64,000 nucleotides of DNA from VRUE01 sp035318745 (GTDB lineage: Bacteria > Actinomycetota > Thermoleophilia > Solirubrobacterales > 70-9), in assembly GCA_035318745.1 (NCBI GenBank), contig DATHEA010000041.1, positions 1 through 64,000 of the forward strand, given 5' to 3'. Positions within the stretch are counted from its first letter, which is position 1; each line of letters opens with the position of its first letter. Positions 7,122 through 15,307 of this stretch are shown here, piece by piece. The position numbers were made by a program, and so were the translations under genes. The notes under the pieces were generated by a model. The model had not been told where the DNA came from, ran no database searches, and saw only the letters and a list, made by a program, of their open reading frames with translations.

Positions 7122-9176
7122 ATGAAACGCGTGGCAGCACGGTTGTGGCGCGCCGAATTGGAGAATGATCGTTCGGTGCGGGCATCCAGGACAGCAGCAC
7201 CGTGGGTGGTGGCATCGCTGACAACGGCGGCCCTCGCCTTCGCCCTCGTCCTCGACGGCAGATCCGGGGCCTACGGCGGCGGCATCGTGGATGTCCTTGG
7301 CTGGGGCCTGGCTACCCTTGCCTCGACCGGGGTTGGGCTGCTGCTGGCGACGCGCCGGCGGGAGAACCCGATCGGCTGGCTGTTGCTCGCCAATGGCTTC
7401 ATCATCGCCGCGCTGGGGCTGGCGGAAGCGTATGCCGACTATGCCGTGCTGGCCCACCCAGGCGCTCTTCCCGGCGCCGCCTGGGGCGTCCTGGTCAGCG
7501 AGCGGGCATGGCCGCTGCTCTTCGCCGCGATCACGGCGATCGCCTGGATCTTCCCGGACGGCCGGCTGCCCTCGCCGCGCTGGCGCCGCTACGCGATCGC
7601 CGGGGCTATCTCCTACGCCGTTCTCCTCGTCGTCTCACTGCTGGCCGCCGAACGCTTCGAGGAGCCCTTCGCCGGACAGTCCAGCCCACTGCCAGAACTG
7701 TCGGAGTCGGTGGTGGGCATTCCGTTCATGCTCAGCGGCCTCGGGGCGCTTGCAAGCCTGTTCGGTGGCGCGCTCGCGATGCGGACCCGATTGAAGCGCT
7801 CGACCGGAATCGAACGACTGCAATTCCGTTGGCTTGCCTATGCCGCCGGCTTGATCCCCGCGGCGGTGGTGACCTGCCTGATCGAGATCGCGATCACCGG
7901 CAACGACGGCTCGGCGACGACTGTCGCCCTGATCGTGGCATTGACCGCGGTGCCGCTGGCGATCGGTGTGGCGGTGATGCGCTACCGCCTCTACGAGATC
8001 GACCGCTTGGTCAACCGGACGCTCGTCTACGCCAGCCTGACCGCCGGCCTGGCGGCGACCTTCGCCGCGGTGTCCGTTGGCCTCGGCCTGGCGATCGGGT
8101 CCGGGTCGAGGCTGTCGACGGCGGTCGCGACGCTCGTCGTCGCCTTGCTGTTCGGTCCCCTGAGGGCGCGATTGCAGTTGCTGGTCGATCGTCGCTTCAA
8201 CCGAGCGCGCTATGAGGGCCTGCGGAAGGTGGAGGGCTTCCTTGCCGACTTGCGCGGCGGACGCGCCGCTCCGGAGCATGTCCAGGCCGTCCTCGCCGAG
8301 GCGCTCGGCGATCCCGAGTTGGAATTGCTCTTCTCGCTTCATCCGAACGGCGCCTACGTCGACGCGAACGGTCGCGTAGTCGAGCGGCGGGAGGGCGATG
8401 ATCGGGCCCGAACGCCGGTGCGCCGCGGCGATCTGCCGCTCGCCACCTTGGTTCACGACAAGGCGTTGGGCGAGCGACCGGACCTGCTGGAGAGCGTGAT
8501 CGGGGCGGCTGGGCTGTCGATCGAGATCGCCCGGCTGCGGGTCGAGGTGCGCAGGCAACTGGCGGAAGTCGAGGAATCGCGCGAACGTATCGTCACCGCG
8601 GGGTATGAGGAACGCCGCCGCCTCGAGCGGGATCTCCACGACGGCGCTCAGCAGCGGCTCGTCTCGATCGGGCTGGCGCTCAGGCACCTGCAGGGGCAGC
8701 TGCCGGCGGAAACCGCGCAGACGGAAATCATCGACTCCACGGTCGATGAGGTCGCTCGCGCGATCGCGGAGCTGCGCGAGCTGGCCCGCGGGGTGCGACC
8801 GGCCGCCCTCGACGAAGGGCTGGCGGCGGCGCTGCGGGCGCTCGCCTCGCGCTCGCCGCTGCAGATCAGCGTCGAAGCGACCGGAGAACGCTTCGAGGAG
8901 CGATTCGAGACCGCGGCCTACTTCGTCGCCAGTGAGGCGCTTGCCAATGCCGCCAAGCATGCCGGCGCTTCGAGGGTCTCGGTCACGGCCCAGCGCCGCA
9001 ACGGCAGCCTCGTGGTCTCGGTTCGCGACGACGGCGTCGGCGGAGCCGTCGCTTCGCCGGGGTCGGGGCTGGCCGGCATCACCGATCGCATCGCTGCCCT
9101 CGGCGGCAGCGTGTCGGTGGCCAGCCCGTCCGGTAGCGGTACCGAGGTCACCGCGGAGCTGCCATGCGGATCGTGA
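7122..9176 (+). CDS. membrane sensor histidine kinase, NarL/DegS type
   Basis: A 684-residue kinase. The N-terminal 330 residues carry about nine hydrophobic segments; the RRRENPIGWLLLANG motif after the second is typical of this actinobacterial kinase group. A linker with weak GAF-like character follows (about 360-470). Then the HisKA_3 dimerisation helix ERRRLERDLHDGAQQRLV, whose His near 505 is the autophosphorylation site, and a HATPase domain with N-box SEALANAAKHAG, G1 VRDDGVGG and G2 GSGLAGITDRIAALGG. The gene overlaps its response-regulator gene by 13 bases, so they form one two-component pair. A ribosome site (AAAGGAGAGAAA) sits rather far upstream of this ATG, so a slightly different start is possible. 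Confidence 0.9.
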   Translation: MKRVAARLWRAELENDRSVRASRTAAPWVVASLTTAALAFALVLDGRSGAYGGGIVDVLGWGLATLASTGVGLLLATRRRENPIGWLLLANGFIIAALGLAEAYADYAVLAHPGALPGAAWGVLVSERAWPLLFAAITAIAWIFPDGRLPSPRWRRYAIAGAISYAVLLVVSLLAAERFEEPFAGQSSPLPELSESVVGIPFMLSGLGALASLFGGALAMRTRLKRSTGIERLQFRWLAYAAGLIPAAVVTCLIEIAITGNDGSATTVALIVALTAVPLAIGVAVMRYRLYEIDRLVNRTLVYASLTAGLAATFAAVSVGLGLAIGSGSRLSTAVATLVVALLFGPLRARLQLLVDRRFNRARYEGLRKVEGFLADLRGGRAAPEHVQAVLAEALGDPELELLFSLHPNGAYVDANGRVVERREGDDRARTPVRRGDLPLATLVHDKALGERPDLLESVIGAAGLSIEIARLRVEVRRQLAEVEESRERIVTAGYEERRRLERDLHDGAQQRLVSIGLALRHLQGQLPAETAQTEIIDSTVDEVARAIAELRELARGVRPAALDEGLAAALRALASRSPLQISVEATGERFEERFETAAYFVASEALANAAKHAGASRVSVTAQRRNGSLVVSVRDDGVGGAVASPGSGLAGITDRIAALGGSVSVASPSGSGTEVTAELPCGS

Positions 9177-9814
9177 TCGCAGAGGACCAGGCGCTGCTGC
9201 GCGAGGGCCTTGGACGGCTCTTCCTCGACGCCGGTCACGAGGTCACCGACATGGTTGCGGACGCCGACCGGCTGCGTGCGGCGGTCAGCGTACGAGAGCC
9301 GGATCTCGCCGTGGTCGACGTGCGCATGCCGCCCTCCTTTACCAATGAGGGCATCCGCGCGGCCCAGTGGATCCGCGATGCACATCCGAGCGTGGGTGTG
9401 CTCGTCCTTTCCCAGCACGTCGAGGCGGCCGGGGCGATTGGCCTCGTCTCCCAAGGTGGCTTCGGCTACCTGCTGAAGGACCGTGTGCTCGACGTCGCCG
9501 ATTTCCTCCAGGCGGCGGAACGGGTCGCCAAGGGCGGATCAGCGCTCGATCCCGAGGTGGTCGCTTCACTGGTTGGACGGGACTCCGATCACGCGCTCGC
9601 AGCCCTCACCCCGCGTGAGAAGGAGGTTCTCTCGCTGATGGCCGAGGGGTTGACCAACGGCGCCATCGCCCGGCGCCTGACCCTGACCGAGAGAACCGTC
9701 GAGGGCCATGTCCGCAGTGTCTTGATGAAGCTCGATCTGCCGGAGAGCGCCGGCGCCCACCGCCGTGTCCTCGCCGTGATCGCCTATCTGCGCGCGGTCG
9801 AGACCACGCGGTAG
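9164..9814 (+). CDS. NarL/LuxR-family response regulator
   Basis: A 216-residue response regulator, partner of the preceding kinase (13-bp gene overlap). The receiver has the acidic pocket (AEDQ at 6-9), phosphoacceptor Asp52 in VVDVRMPP, and Lys in GYLLKDRV. After a linker, the LuxR-type helix-turn-helix (about 148-210) includes LTPREKEVLSLMAEGLTNGAI and TERTVEGHV. Phosphorylation should drive dimerisation and DNA binding. Targets are unknown; the small membrane-protein gene immediately downstream is a candidate. Confidence 0.93.
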   Translation: MRIVIAEDQALLREGLGRLFLDAGHEVTDMVADADRLRAAVSVREPDLAVVDVRMPPSFTNEGIRAAQWIRDAHPSVGVLVLSQHVEAAGAIGLVSQGGFGYLLKDRVLDVADFLQAAERVAKGGSALDPEVVASLVGRDSDHALAALTPREKEVLSLMAEGLTNGAIARRLTLTERTVEGHVRSVLMKLDLPESAGAHRRVLAVIAYLRAVETTR

Positions 9815-9929
9815 CACCTACCGGAATTCAGGTGATTGCCTCAGCCGATACCAGTGCTGGGGCCGATGTGCGAGGGCATGGGCGGATCTAAGTTCGGGTT
9901 GTCCCACCAACGACCCGAAGGAGCCCATC

Positions 9930-10217
9930 ATGGAGAAGACCCTCGACCGTCCCGCCGTCGACGTTGCACCCCGAAAGGCCCAGCCCGGCCTCGCCCTCTT
10001 CTTGGCCCTGCTCGCGGTGCCAGGTTCCACCCTCGCCTGGGATCTGCCTGCCGGCGGGCTCTGGATCGGCCTGCCGCTGGCGATTGCGGCGATCGTGATC
10101 GGCATTAGTGCCCGCCGCCTGCTCGGCGGTTCGAAGATGGCGCTCGCGGCGATCGTGATCGCAGGCCTGATGATCGCGCAGATGGCGATCTGGACCCTTG
10201 TCTCGCTGGTCGGCTAG
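9930..10217 (+). CDS. small membrane protein
   Basis: A 95-residue protein with a charged N-terminus (1-18) and three hydrophobic helices (about 20-40, 43-60 and 69-92). It is preceded by CGAAGGAGCC at good spacing. It lies 115 bases after the NarL-type regulator on the same strand, so it may be controlled by that two-component system. Looks like one of the short uncharacterised membrane proteins common in actinobacteria. No family assigned. Confidence 0.65.
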   Translation: MEKTLDRPAVDVAPRKAQPGLALFLALLAVPGSTLAWDLPAGGLWIGLPLAIAAIVIGISARRLLGGSKMALAAIVIAGLMIAQMAIWTLVSLVG

Positions 10218-10260
10218 CCCAGACCAGAAATCGTGCGGACGCCAAGGCCGGGAGACACCG

Positions 10261-10455
10261 ATGAGAATCTTTCGCCGAAAGACAGAGCGCCGGCGTTTGA
10301 GCGGCGCGGGGATGGAGATGGCGGGCGCCCTGATGGTCGCTTCGCAGGTGGCCTACCTCTCCCCGCCCGGGTTCGACGAATGGGTTCGCCTCCAGATGGC
10401 CGGTGACGATGACGCGGTTCGGCGCGAGTCTTCGCGGAGCGCTGAGTTGCGTTGA
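10261..10455 (+). CDS. small protein, first of a TTGA-coupled chain
   Basis: A 64-residue protein starting MRIFRRKTERRRLSG: a basic N-terminus, then an amphipathic segment of the pattern ALMVASQVAYLSPPGFDEWVR. The next gene encodes a similar pattern (ALAIAAQIGLLYPAGTDELMR), so the two appear to be related tandem genes. The stop TGA overlaps the TTG start of the next gene (TTGA at 10452-10455). No known family. Reality is supported by the shared pattern and the coupling, not by homology I can name. Confidence 0.5.
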   Translation: MRIFRRKTERRRLSGAGMEMAGALMVASQVAYLSPPGFDEWVRLQMAGDDDAVRRESSRSAELR

Positions 10456-10640
10456 CCTCCCCATCGCGTCCCCACGGACACGGCGTAGCGCAGTCAAGGA
10501 CGCCGCCTCGCAGCTCACGCTCTCGCCGCGCCGGCGAGCAGCTGCTACGGGCACTGGCAATCGCCGCGCAGATCGGCTTGCTCTACCCGGCGGGGACGGA
10601 CGAGTTGATGCGGCAAGAGCTGAGGGAGAGGAGACATTGA
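10452..10640 (+). CDS. small protein, second of a TTGA-coupled chain
   Basis: A 62-residue protein with TTG start overlapping the previous stop. Residues 1-28 are Ser/Arg rich and low complexity. Residues 29-62 match the conserved pattern of the previous gene: A-x-(I/V)-A-x-Q-(I/V)-x-x-L-x-P-x-G-x-D-E. Its stop again overlaps a TTG (10637-10640), the start of the third frame. Function unknown. The N-terminal half may not be authentic if the true start is internal. Confidence 0.45.
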   Translation: MTSPSRPHGHGVAQSRTPPRSSRSRRAGEQLLRALAIAAQIGLLYPAGTDELMRQELRERRH

Positions 10641-10836
10641 GGCTCACCGCGATCCTGGCCGCCGAGCTCGTCCGCGGGAAGGAGATCAGGCCCTTCGATA
10701 CCCATGCCCTCCCTCCGCCATCGCCGAGTTGATCGAGGAATGCCGCTCGCCATCTCCCGACGCGATTCGGGCGCTCGTCTTCGCCTTGACGCTGGCGGCG
10801 ACTCCCGGTCTTGTGAGTGAGATCCTGGCCGACTGA
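10637..10836 (+). pseudogene. third small gene of the chain, frameshifted
   Basis: From TTG 10637 the frame encodes LRLTAILAAELVRGKEIRPFDTHALP and stops at 10732. From about 10715 a neighbouring frame continues smoothly as AIAELIEECRSPSPDAIRALV...SEILAD to a TGA at 10836. Both halves have coding-like composition and a helical pattern, which suggests one original protein of about 66 residues broken by a 1-nt indel in the CCCTCCCTCCGCC tract. It is either a recently inactivated gene, a sequencing error, or less likely a programmed shift. Confidence 0.4.
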
Positions 10837-11274
10837 GGCCGGGAGGAACAAGGAGTCATCGTGCCAGGTCCGGGACAGATTTATGCCATCTGGCAGATGT
10901 AGTGGCCACTTGCAGGTCATAGCTTCGCCTTGGTGCCGGCCACCGGGGCTGGCCTTTATGGAGGTGGCCATGTCTACTGTCTCTCACGTTGTGGACGCTG
11001 CGGCGGGTAGCTCTAGCAGCGAACTCGATGCCAGTCGGTCCATCGTCGTTTGCCGTCTGATCACCGGTGTTCGCGGTGTGGATGGCCGCAATCGGCGTTG
11101 CACTGCTGCGACGCCGTCCCGAATTCGTCCCGGCGCGGTCCGATGCCTGACGCCGATCGAGACCAGCGCGTGCCCGCTGCTGTGGGCCCGGTAGCCGCGG
11201 GTAGCCCCGTGACCGGCTCTGTGGAATCATCCGCGGCGGGCCGGGCGCTCGGTCGTCCGCTCATCTGGGGGGAT
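10837..11274. other. gene-poor stretch with orphan RBS and a possible transporter C-terminus remnant
   Basis: No convincing complete gene. GGAGG followed by ATG at 10971 opens a 74-codon frame of poor composition. On the same strand, 11067-11150 reads VFAVWMAAIGVALLRRRPEF, which looks like the last transmembrane helix and basic tail of a transporter, preceded in frame by a TGA. This suggests a decayed gene. A GGCCA/TGGCC hairpin followed by TTT lies at 10939-10958. Confidence 0.3.
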
Positions 11275-14200
11275 GTGGAAGGAAGCCAGACAGCGACGTT
11301 TGCGCTACCGGCCGGCACGGTCACGTTCCTGCTGAGCGACATCGAGGGCTCGACGCGCCTCTGGCAGGACGAGCCGGAGGCGATGGCGCATGCCGTGCCC
11401 GAGCACTACGCGCTGCTGGAGGAGGCGGTGGCGCTCCACGGAGGGGTGCGGCCGGTCGAGCAGGGCGAGGGCGACAGCATCGTCGCCGCCTTCTCGCGCG
11501 GCTCGGATGCAGTCGCGGCGGCGCTCGAGATCCAGCGCCGCATGCGCGCGCACGCCTGGCCCGAGGGACCGGCGCTGCGGGTGCGCGTCGCGCTGCACAC
11601 GGCGGAGGCGCAGCTCCGAGACGAGGGCAACTACTTCGGGCTGGCGCTGAGCCGCTGCGCGCGGCTGCGCGAGCTCGCGCACGGCGGCCAGGTCCTGCTC
11701 TCGCGGGCCACGCACGATCTTGTGGTCGACCGCATGCCGGCCAGGGCTCGGCTGGCCGACCGGGGGGTGCACCGCCTGCGCGATCTCGGCCGGCCCGAGC
11801 ACGTACACGAGCTCATCGACGAGGATGCCCCGCAGGAGTTTCCGGCGTTGCGATCGCTCGACGCGCTTCCGAACAACCTTCCCGGCCAGCTCACCAGCTT
11901 CGTCGGGCGGGTCGCCGAGTTGCATGAGATCCAGGCGTCGCTGGAAAGCACGCGGCTGCTGACGCTGACCGGGGCCGGGGGATGTGGGAAGACCCGGCTG
12001 GCGCTGCAGACGGCTGCCGACACGGTGGATCGCTACCCCGACGGCAGCTGGTGGGTGGAGCTTGCCCCGGTCCTCGATCCCGAGCGGGTCGGATCGGCGC
12101 TGGCCGCGGCTCTGGGCGTTCGCCCCTTGTCCGGCCAGACGCCGCTGGAGGCAGCCGTCTCCCACCTCGCCGAACAGCGAGCCCTGATCGTCCTCGACAA
12201 TTGCGAGCATCTGCTGGAGGCGAGCGCCGCAGCGGCGGAAGCGTTGCTCCGCGCCGCTCCGGGGGTGGCGGTCCTCGCCACCAGCCGCGCCCCGCTGGGC
12301 GTCGCCGGCGAGACCAGCTGGCGGGTGCCGTCGCTGTCCCTGCCCGCCGAGCGCACGCCCGAGCCTGTCGAGGGGCTGGCGCAGTCCGACGCCGTCCGCC
12401 TCTTCATCGAGCGGGCGTTGAAGGTCCGCCCGAACTTCTCGATCAGCAACGACAACGCGGCCGCCGTTGCCGGTATCTGCCACGCGCTGGACGGCATACC
12501 GCTGGCGATCGAGCTCGCCGCCGCGCGGGTGCGGCTGATGGCCGTGGAGGAGATCGCCGCGGCGCTGGCGGATCGCTTCCACCTGCTGACCGGCGGGGCG
12601 CGAGGCGCGCTGCCGCGCCAGCAGACGCTGCGAGCGTCGGTCGACTGGAGCTATGAGCTGCTCGAGGAGGACGAGCGCCGCTTGCTGCGTCGGCTGGCCG
12701 TATTCACCGGCGGCTGGACGCTCGATCTGGCGGAGGAGGTGACCGCCGACGAGGACCTCGAGCGCCTCGCGGTGCTCGACCTGCTCGGCTCGCTGGTCGA
12801 CAACTCGCTCGTTCTCGTCGAGGACGGCGAGCCGAGCACCCGCTACCGCCTGCTGGAGACGGTGCGGCAGTACGGGCTCGATCACCTCAGCCAGTCTCCT
12901 GAGGAGCTGCCGGTGCGCGACCGCCATCGCGACGCGCTGCTCGCCCTCGCCGAGGAGGTCGAGCCGCATCTGGGAAGGGCCGATCAGCACCTCTGGCTGC
13001 GGACGCTCGCCGCCGAGGACGCGAACTTGACGAGTGCCCTGGAGCACGCGGCGCAGACCGATCCCGACAAGGCGCTGCGGCTCGCGGTCGCCCTGACCTT
13101 CTACTGGAAGCTGGGGGGCCGCTTCGCGGGCGCTGAGAGCGGCTATGGGCAGGCGCTCGACGCGGCGCCCGCGGACGCTCCCCTGCGCGCGCGGGCGCTG
13201 TGGGGCCGCGCCTACCTGATGGCCTACGGCGGCGGCTATGAGCAGGCGATCGAGTATGGCGAAGAGGCCCTCGAGCTCGCAGAGGCGGCCGGCGACCGCT
13301 CGACCATGGCGCGGGCGCTGGACGCGATGGGCACGGTCACGCTCCTTGACGACCCGAAGGGCACCCGAGCGGGGCAGGAGCGATCGCTGGCTCTGGCGCG
13401 CGAGAGCGGCGATGAGTGGTGCGTGGCCGACGCCACCCAGATCCTGGCCTGGACCTACGTATGGGAGAGCCGACACGAGGAGGTCCTCGCGACCGAAGAG
13501 GAGGTCTTTCCCCTGATCGAGCGGATGGGCTACCGCGAGCAGCTGGCCTGGCACTGGTGCGGAGCCGCAGCGGGAGACTGCGAGTCCGCCGACTGGGCGG
13601 CGTGCGAGGAGCACTGCCGGATGGCGATCGCGGCGTCGCGCGAAGTGGGAGAGCCGACCACCGAGGGCGCGGCTCAGTGGTATCTGGCCCGCGCCGATCT
13701 GCTGCGCGGGCGTCCCGAGCAGGCGCTGGAGCGGCTGGAGGCGGCAGCCGAGCGCGCCGTCAAGGCAGGCGCCGGCATGGTGGACGCCCTGCTCGGATGC
13801 ACGCTCGCCGGGGCCGAAGCGGCAAACGGCCGCGGCGCCGAGGCGCTGCGGCGTCTGGAACCGGAGATCGCGACGGGGCTCGGCGGTGGCTACATGCTCG
13901 CCTACGCGCTGCAGGTCCAGGCGGACGTCCACTACGCCTTGAGCGATAAGGATCTCGCGGCGAGCAGCGCCCGGCAAGCGCTGGATGTGGCCGAGCGGAT
14001 AGGAGCGTCTTGGGTTCTCGCCCGGGCCTGCATGTGCCTGGCATCCGTCTCGCTCGACATGGAGCGATGGAGCGAGGCCGACGGGCATGTGCATCGCGCC
14101 CTGGAGGCGATCGAGGTCCGCGGCTTGGTCGCCTTGACCCCCGACGCACTCGAGTTGCTCGCGGAGGTCGCCGGGGGCCTGCACAGCGATGAGGAGGCGG

Positions 14201-14631
14201 CGCGGCTGCTGGGCGCCGCCGAGGAGGCCCGCACCCGCCACGAGCTGATGCGCTCAGAGGCACAGGGCCTACGGATCGCGGCGCTGGAGCAGACGCTGCG
14301 CGAGCGCCTTGAGAGCGAGGGCCTGGAGGAGGCTTTCTCCGAAGGGAGAGCCCTCGATGCCAGCGAGGGGGTCGCGTGGGCCCGGCGTGCCCGCGGCGAG
14401 CGCAAGCGCCCGCCGGGCGGCTGGGAGAGCCTGACTCCAACCGAGATCGAGGTCGTACGACACGCCGCCACAGGTCTGACCAACCCTCAGATCGGCGAGC
14501 AGATGTTCATCACCCGGGGCACCGTCAAGGTGCATCTCTCCCACATCTACGCGAAGCTCGGCATGCGAAACCGCTCCGAGCTCGCCGCCGAGGCGGCGCG
14601 GCGCCAGCTCGGCGCAGCTGAGGGGTCGTGA
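11275..14631 (+). CDS. cyclase-homology / NB-ARC ATPase / TPR / LuxR regulator
   Basis: A regulator of about 1118 residues. The N-terminus is a class III nucleotide cyclase homology domain (TVTFLLSDIEGSTRLW, then GEGDSIVAAF, then LHTAEAQ), but the substrate-binding Lys before GDG is Glu, so it is probably a sensory rather than catalytic cyclase domain. An NB-ARC type ATPase follows, with P-loop GAGGCGKT and Walker B LIVLDNCEH, then a winged-helix region, TPR-like repeats, and a C-terminal LuxR helix-turn-helix (LTPTEIEVVRHAATGLTNPQIGE). Family role: ligand- and ATP-dependent transcription activation. The frame is open upstream to a TTG at 11050; GTG 11275, just before conserved sequence and after a GGGGGG run, is preferred, with ATG 11143 as alternative. 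Overlaps the next start. Confidence 0.85.
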   Translation: MEGSQTATFALPAGTVTFLLSDIEGSTRLWQDEPEAMAHAVPEHYALLEEAVALHGGVRPVEQGEGDSIVAAFSRGSDAVAAALEIQRRMRAHAWPEGPALRVRVALHTAEAQLRDEGNYFGLALSRCARLRELAHGGQVLLSRATHDLVVDRMPARARLADRGVHRLRDLGRPEHVHELIDEDAPQEFPALRSLDALPNNLPGQLTSFVGRVAELHEIQASLESTRLLTLTGAGGCGKTRLALQTAADTVDRYPDGSWWVELAPVLDPERVGSALAAALGVRPLSGQTPLEAAVSHLAEQRALIVLDNCEHLLEASAAAAEALLRAAPGVAVLATSRAPLGVAGETSWRVPSLSLPAERTPEPVEGLAQSDAVRLFIERALKVRPNFSISNDNAAAVAGICHALDGIPLAIELAAARVRLMAVEEIAAALADRFHLLTGGARGALPRQQTLRASVDWSYELLEEDERRLLRRLAVFTGGWTLDLAEEVTADEDLERLAVLDLLGSLVDNSLVLVEDGEPSTRYRLLETVRQYGLDHLSQSPEELPVRDRHRDALLALAEEVEPHLGRADQHLWLRTLAAEDANLTSALEHAAQTDPDKALRLAVALTFYWKLGGRFAGAESGYGQALDAAPADAPLRARALWGRAYLMAYGGGYEQAIEYGEEALELAEAAGDRSTMARALDAMGTVTLLDDPKGTRAGQERSLALARESGDEWCVADATQILAWTYVWESRHEEVLATEEEVFPLIERMGYREQLAWHWCGAAAGDCESADWAACEEHCRMAIAASREVGEPTTEGAAQWYLARADLLRGRPEQALERLEAAAERAVKAGAGMVDALLGCTLAGAEAANGRGAEALRRLEPEIATGLGGGYMLAYALQVQADVHYALSDKDLAASSARQALDVAERIGASWVLARACMCLASVSLDMERWSEADGHVHRALEAIEVRGLVALTPDALELLAEVAGGLHSDEEAARLLGAAEEARTRHELMRSEAQGLRIAALEQTLRERLESEGLEEAFSEGRALDASEGVAWARRARGERKRPPGGWESLTPTEIEVVRHAATGLTNPQIGEQMFITRGTVKVHLSHIYAKLGMRNRSELAAEAARRQLGAAEGS

Positions 14632-15089
14632 TGGCCGACTCAGCCCCCACGGCGGTTGTAGAGCGGTTCTTGGACCACCTCCGAACGGTCACCGACAACG
14701 ATGCCGCAGTGGGGCTTCTCGCAGTGGACGTGGTGTACGAAAACAGCTGGCTGCCGACTGTGCGCAGCCGTGAGCGTGTGCGCAAGGTGTTTCAAGCACT
14801 TCTCAGGATCGGCACCGAGGTGGAGATGCACGTACACGCGGTTTCGGCGGACGGACCAACCGTTTTGACCGAGCGCACCGACGTGCTCCAGTGGGGCCGC
14901 CTGCGAATCCAGTTCTGGATTTGCGGGCGCTTCGACGTTCACGATGGGCAGATCGTTTTGTGGCGCGAGTACTACGACCCCCTGACCATTCTCGTCGCGA
15001 CCGTGCGCGGCCTGCTCGGCACGGTCGTGCCCGCGGCGCGCGCGAAGCCCCCCGAGCAACCAACGAAGGAGCGGGGCACCTCAGAGTAG
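14631..15089 (+). CDS. limonene-1,2-epoxide hydrolase-like protein
   Basis: A 152-residue protein of the SnoaL/NTF2-like cone fold. It matches the limonene-epoxide hydrolase family: the VLTERTDVL segment carries the Arg-x-Asp pair and WREYYDPL the second catalytic Asp of the Asp-Arg-Asp triad. Such enzymes open epoxides by direct water attack. The ATG overlaps the stop of the large LuxR regulator (TGATG) and is preceded by GAGGGG, so the regulator and enzyme are translationally coupled; the enzyme may make or remove the regulator's ligand. Substrate unknown. Confidence 0.75.
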   Translation: MADSAPTAVVERFLDHLRTVTDNDAAVGLLAVDVVYENSWLPTVRSRERVRKVFQALLRIGTEVEMHVHAVSADGPTVLTERTDVLQWGRLRIQFWICGRFDVHDGQIVLWREYYDPLTILVATVRGLLGTVVPAARAKPPEQPTKERGTSE

Positions 15090-15307
15090 AGTCGCGATGA
15101 TGAACGTCCAAGGGCCGTATCCGCTGCCCGAGGATCCCGCTCTCGCCGAGGTGGCAAGGGCGCTGCGGACACCGGCGTAGCCCCGTGGGGTCTCGATCGT
15201 CGAGCCTGTGCCACCGAGACCCCGATGCGGGAGAAGGGCAACGCAGCCGCCAACGGAGCGTCTCAGCCTGAGGTCGCTGAGGCAATCACACACGCGCTGA
15301 CGGCCCG

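Noticed and set aside
11305..14241. Very long open frame (nearly 1 kb codons) on the minus strand opposite the large LuxR regulator
   Set aside because: GC-rich third-codon effect: composition is Arg/Gln/Gly heavy with no domain, while the + strand frame has a full cyclase/NB-ARC/LuxR architecture.
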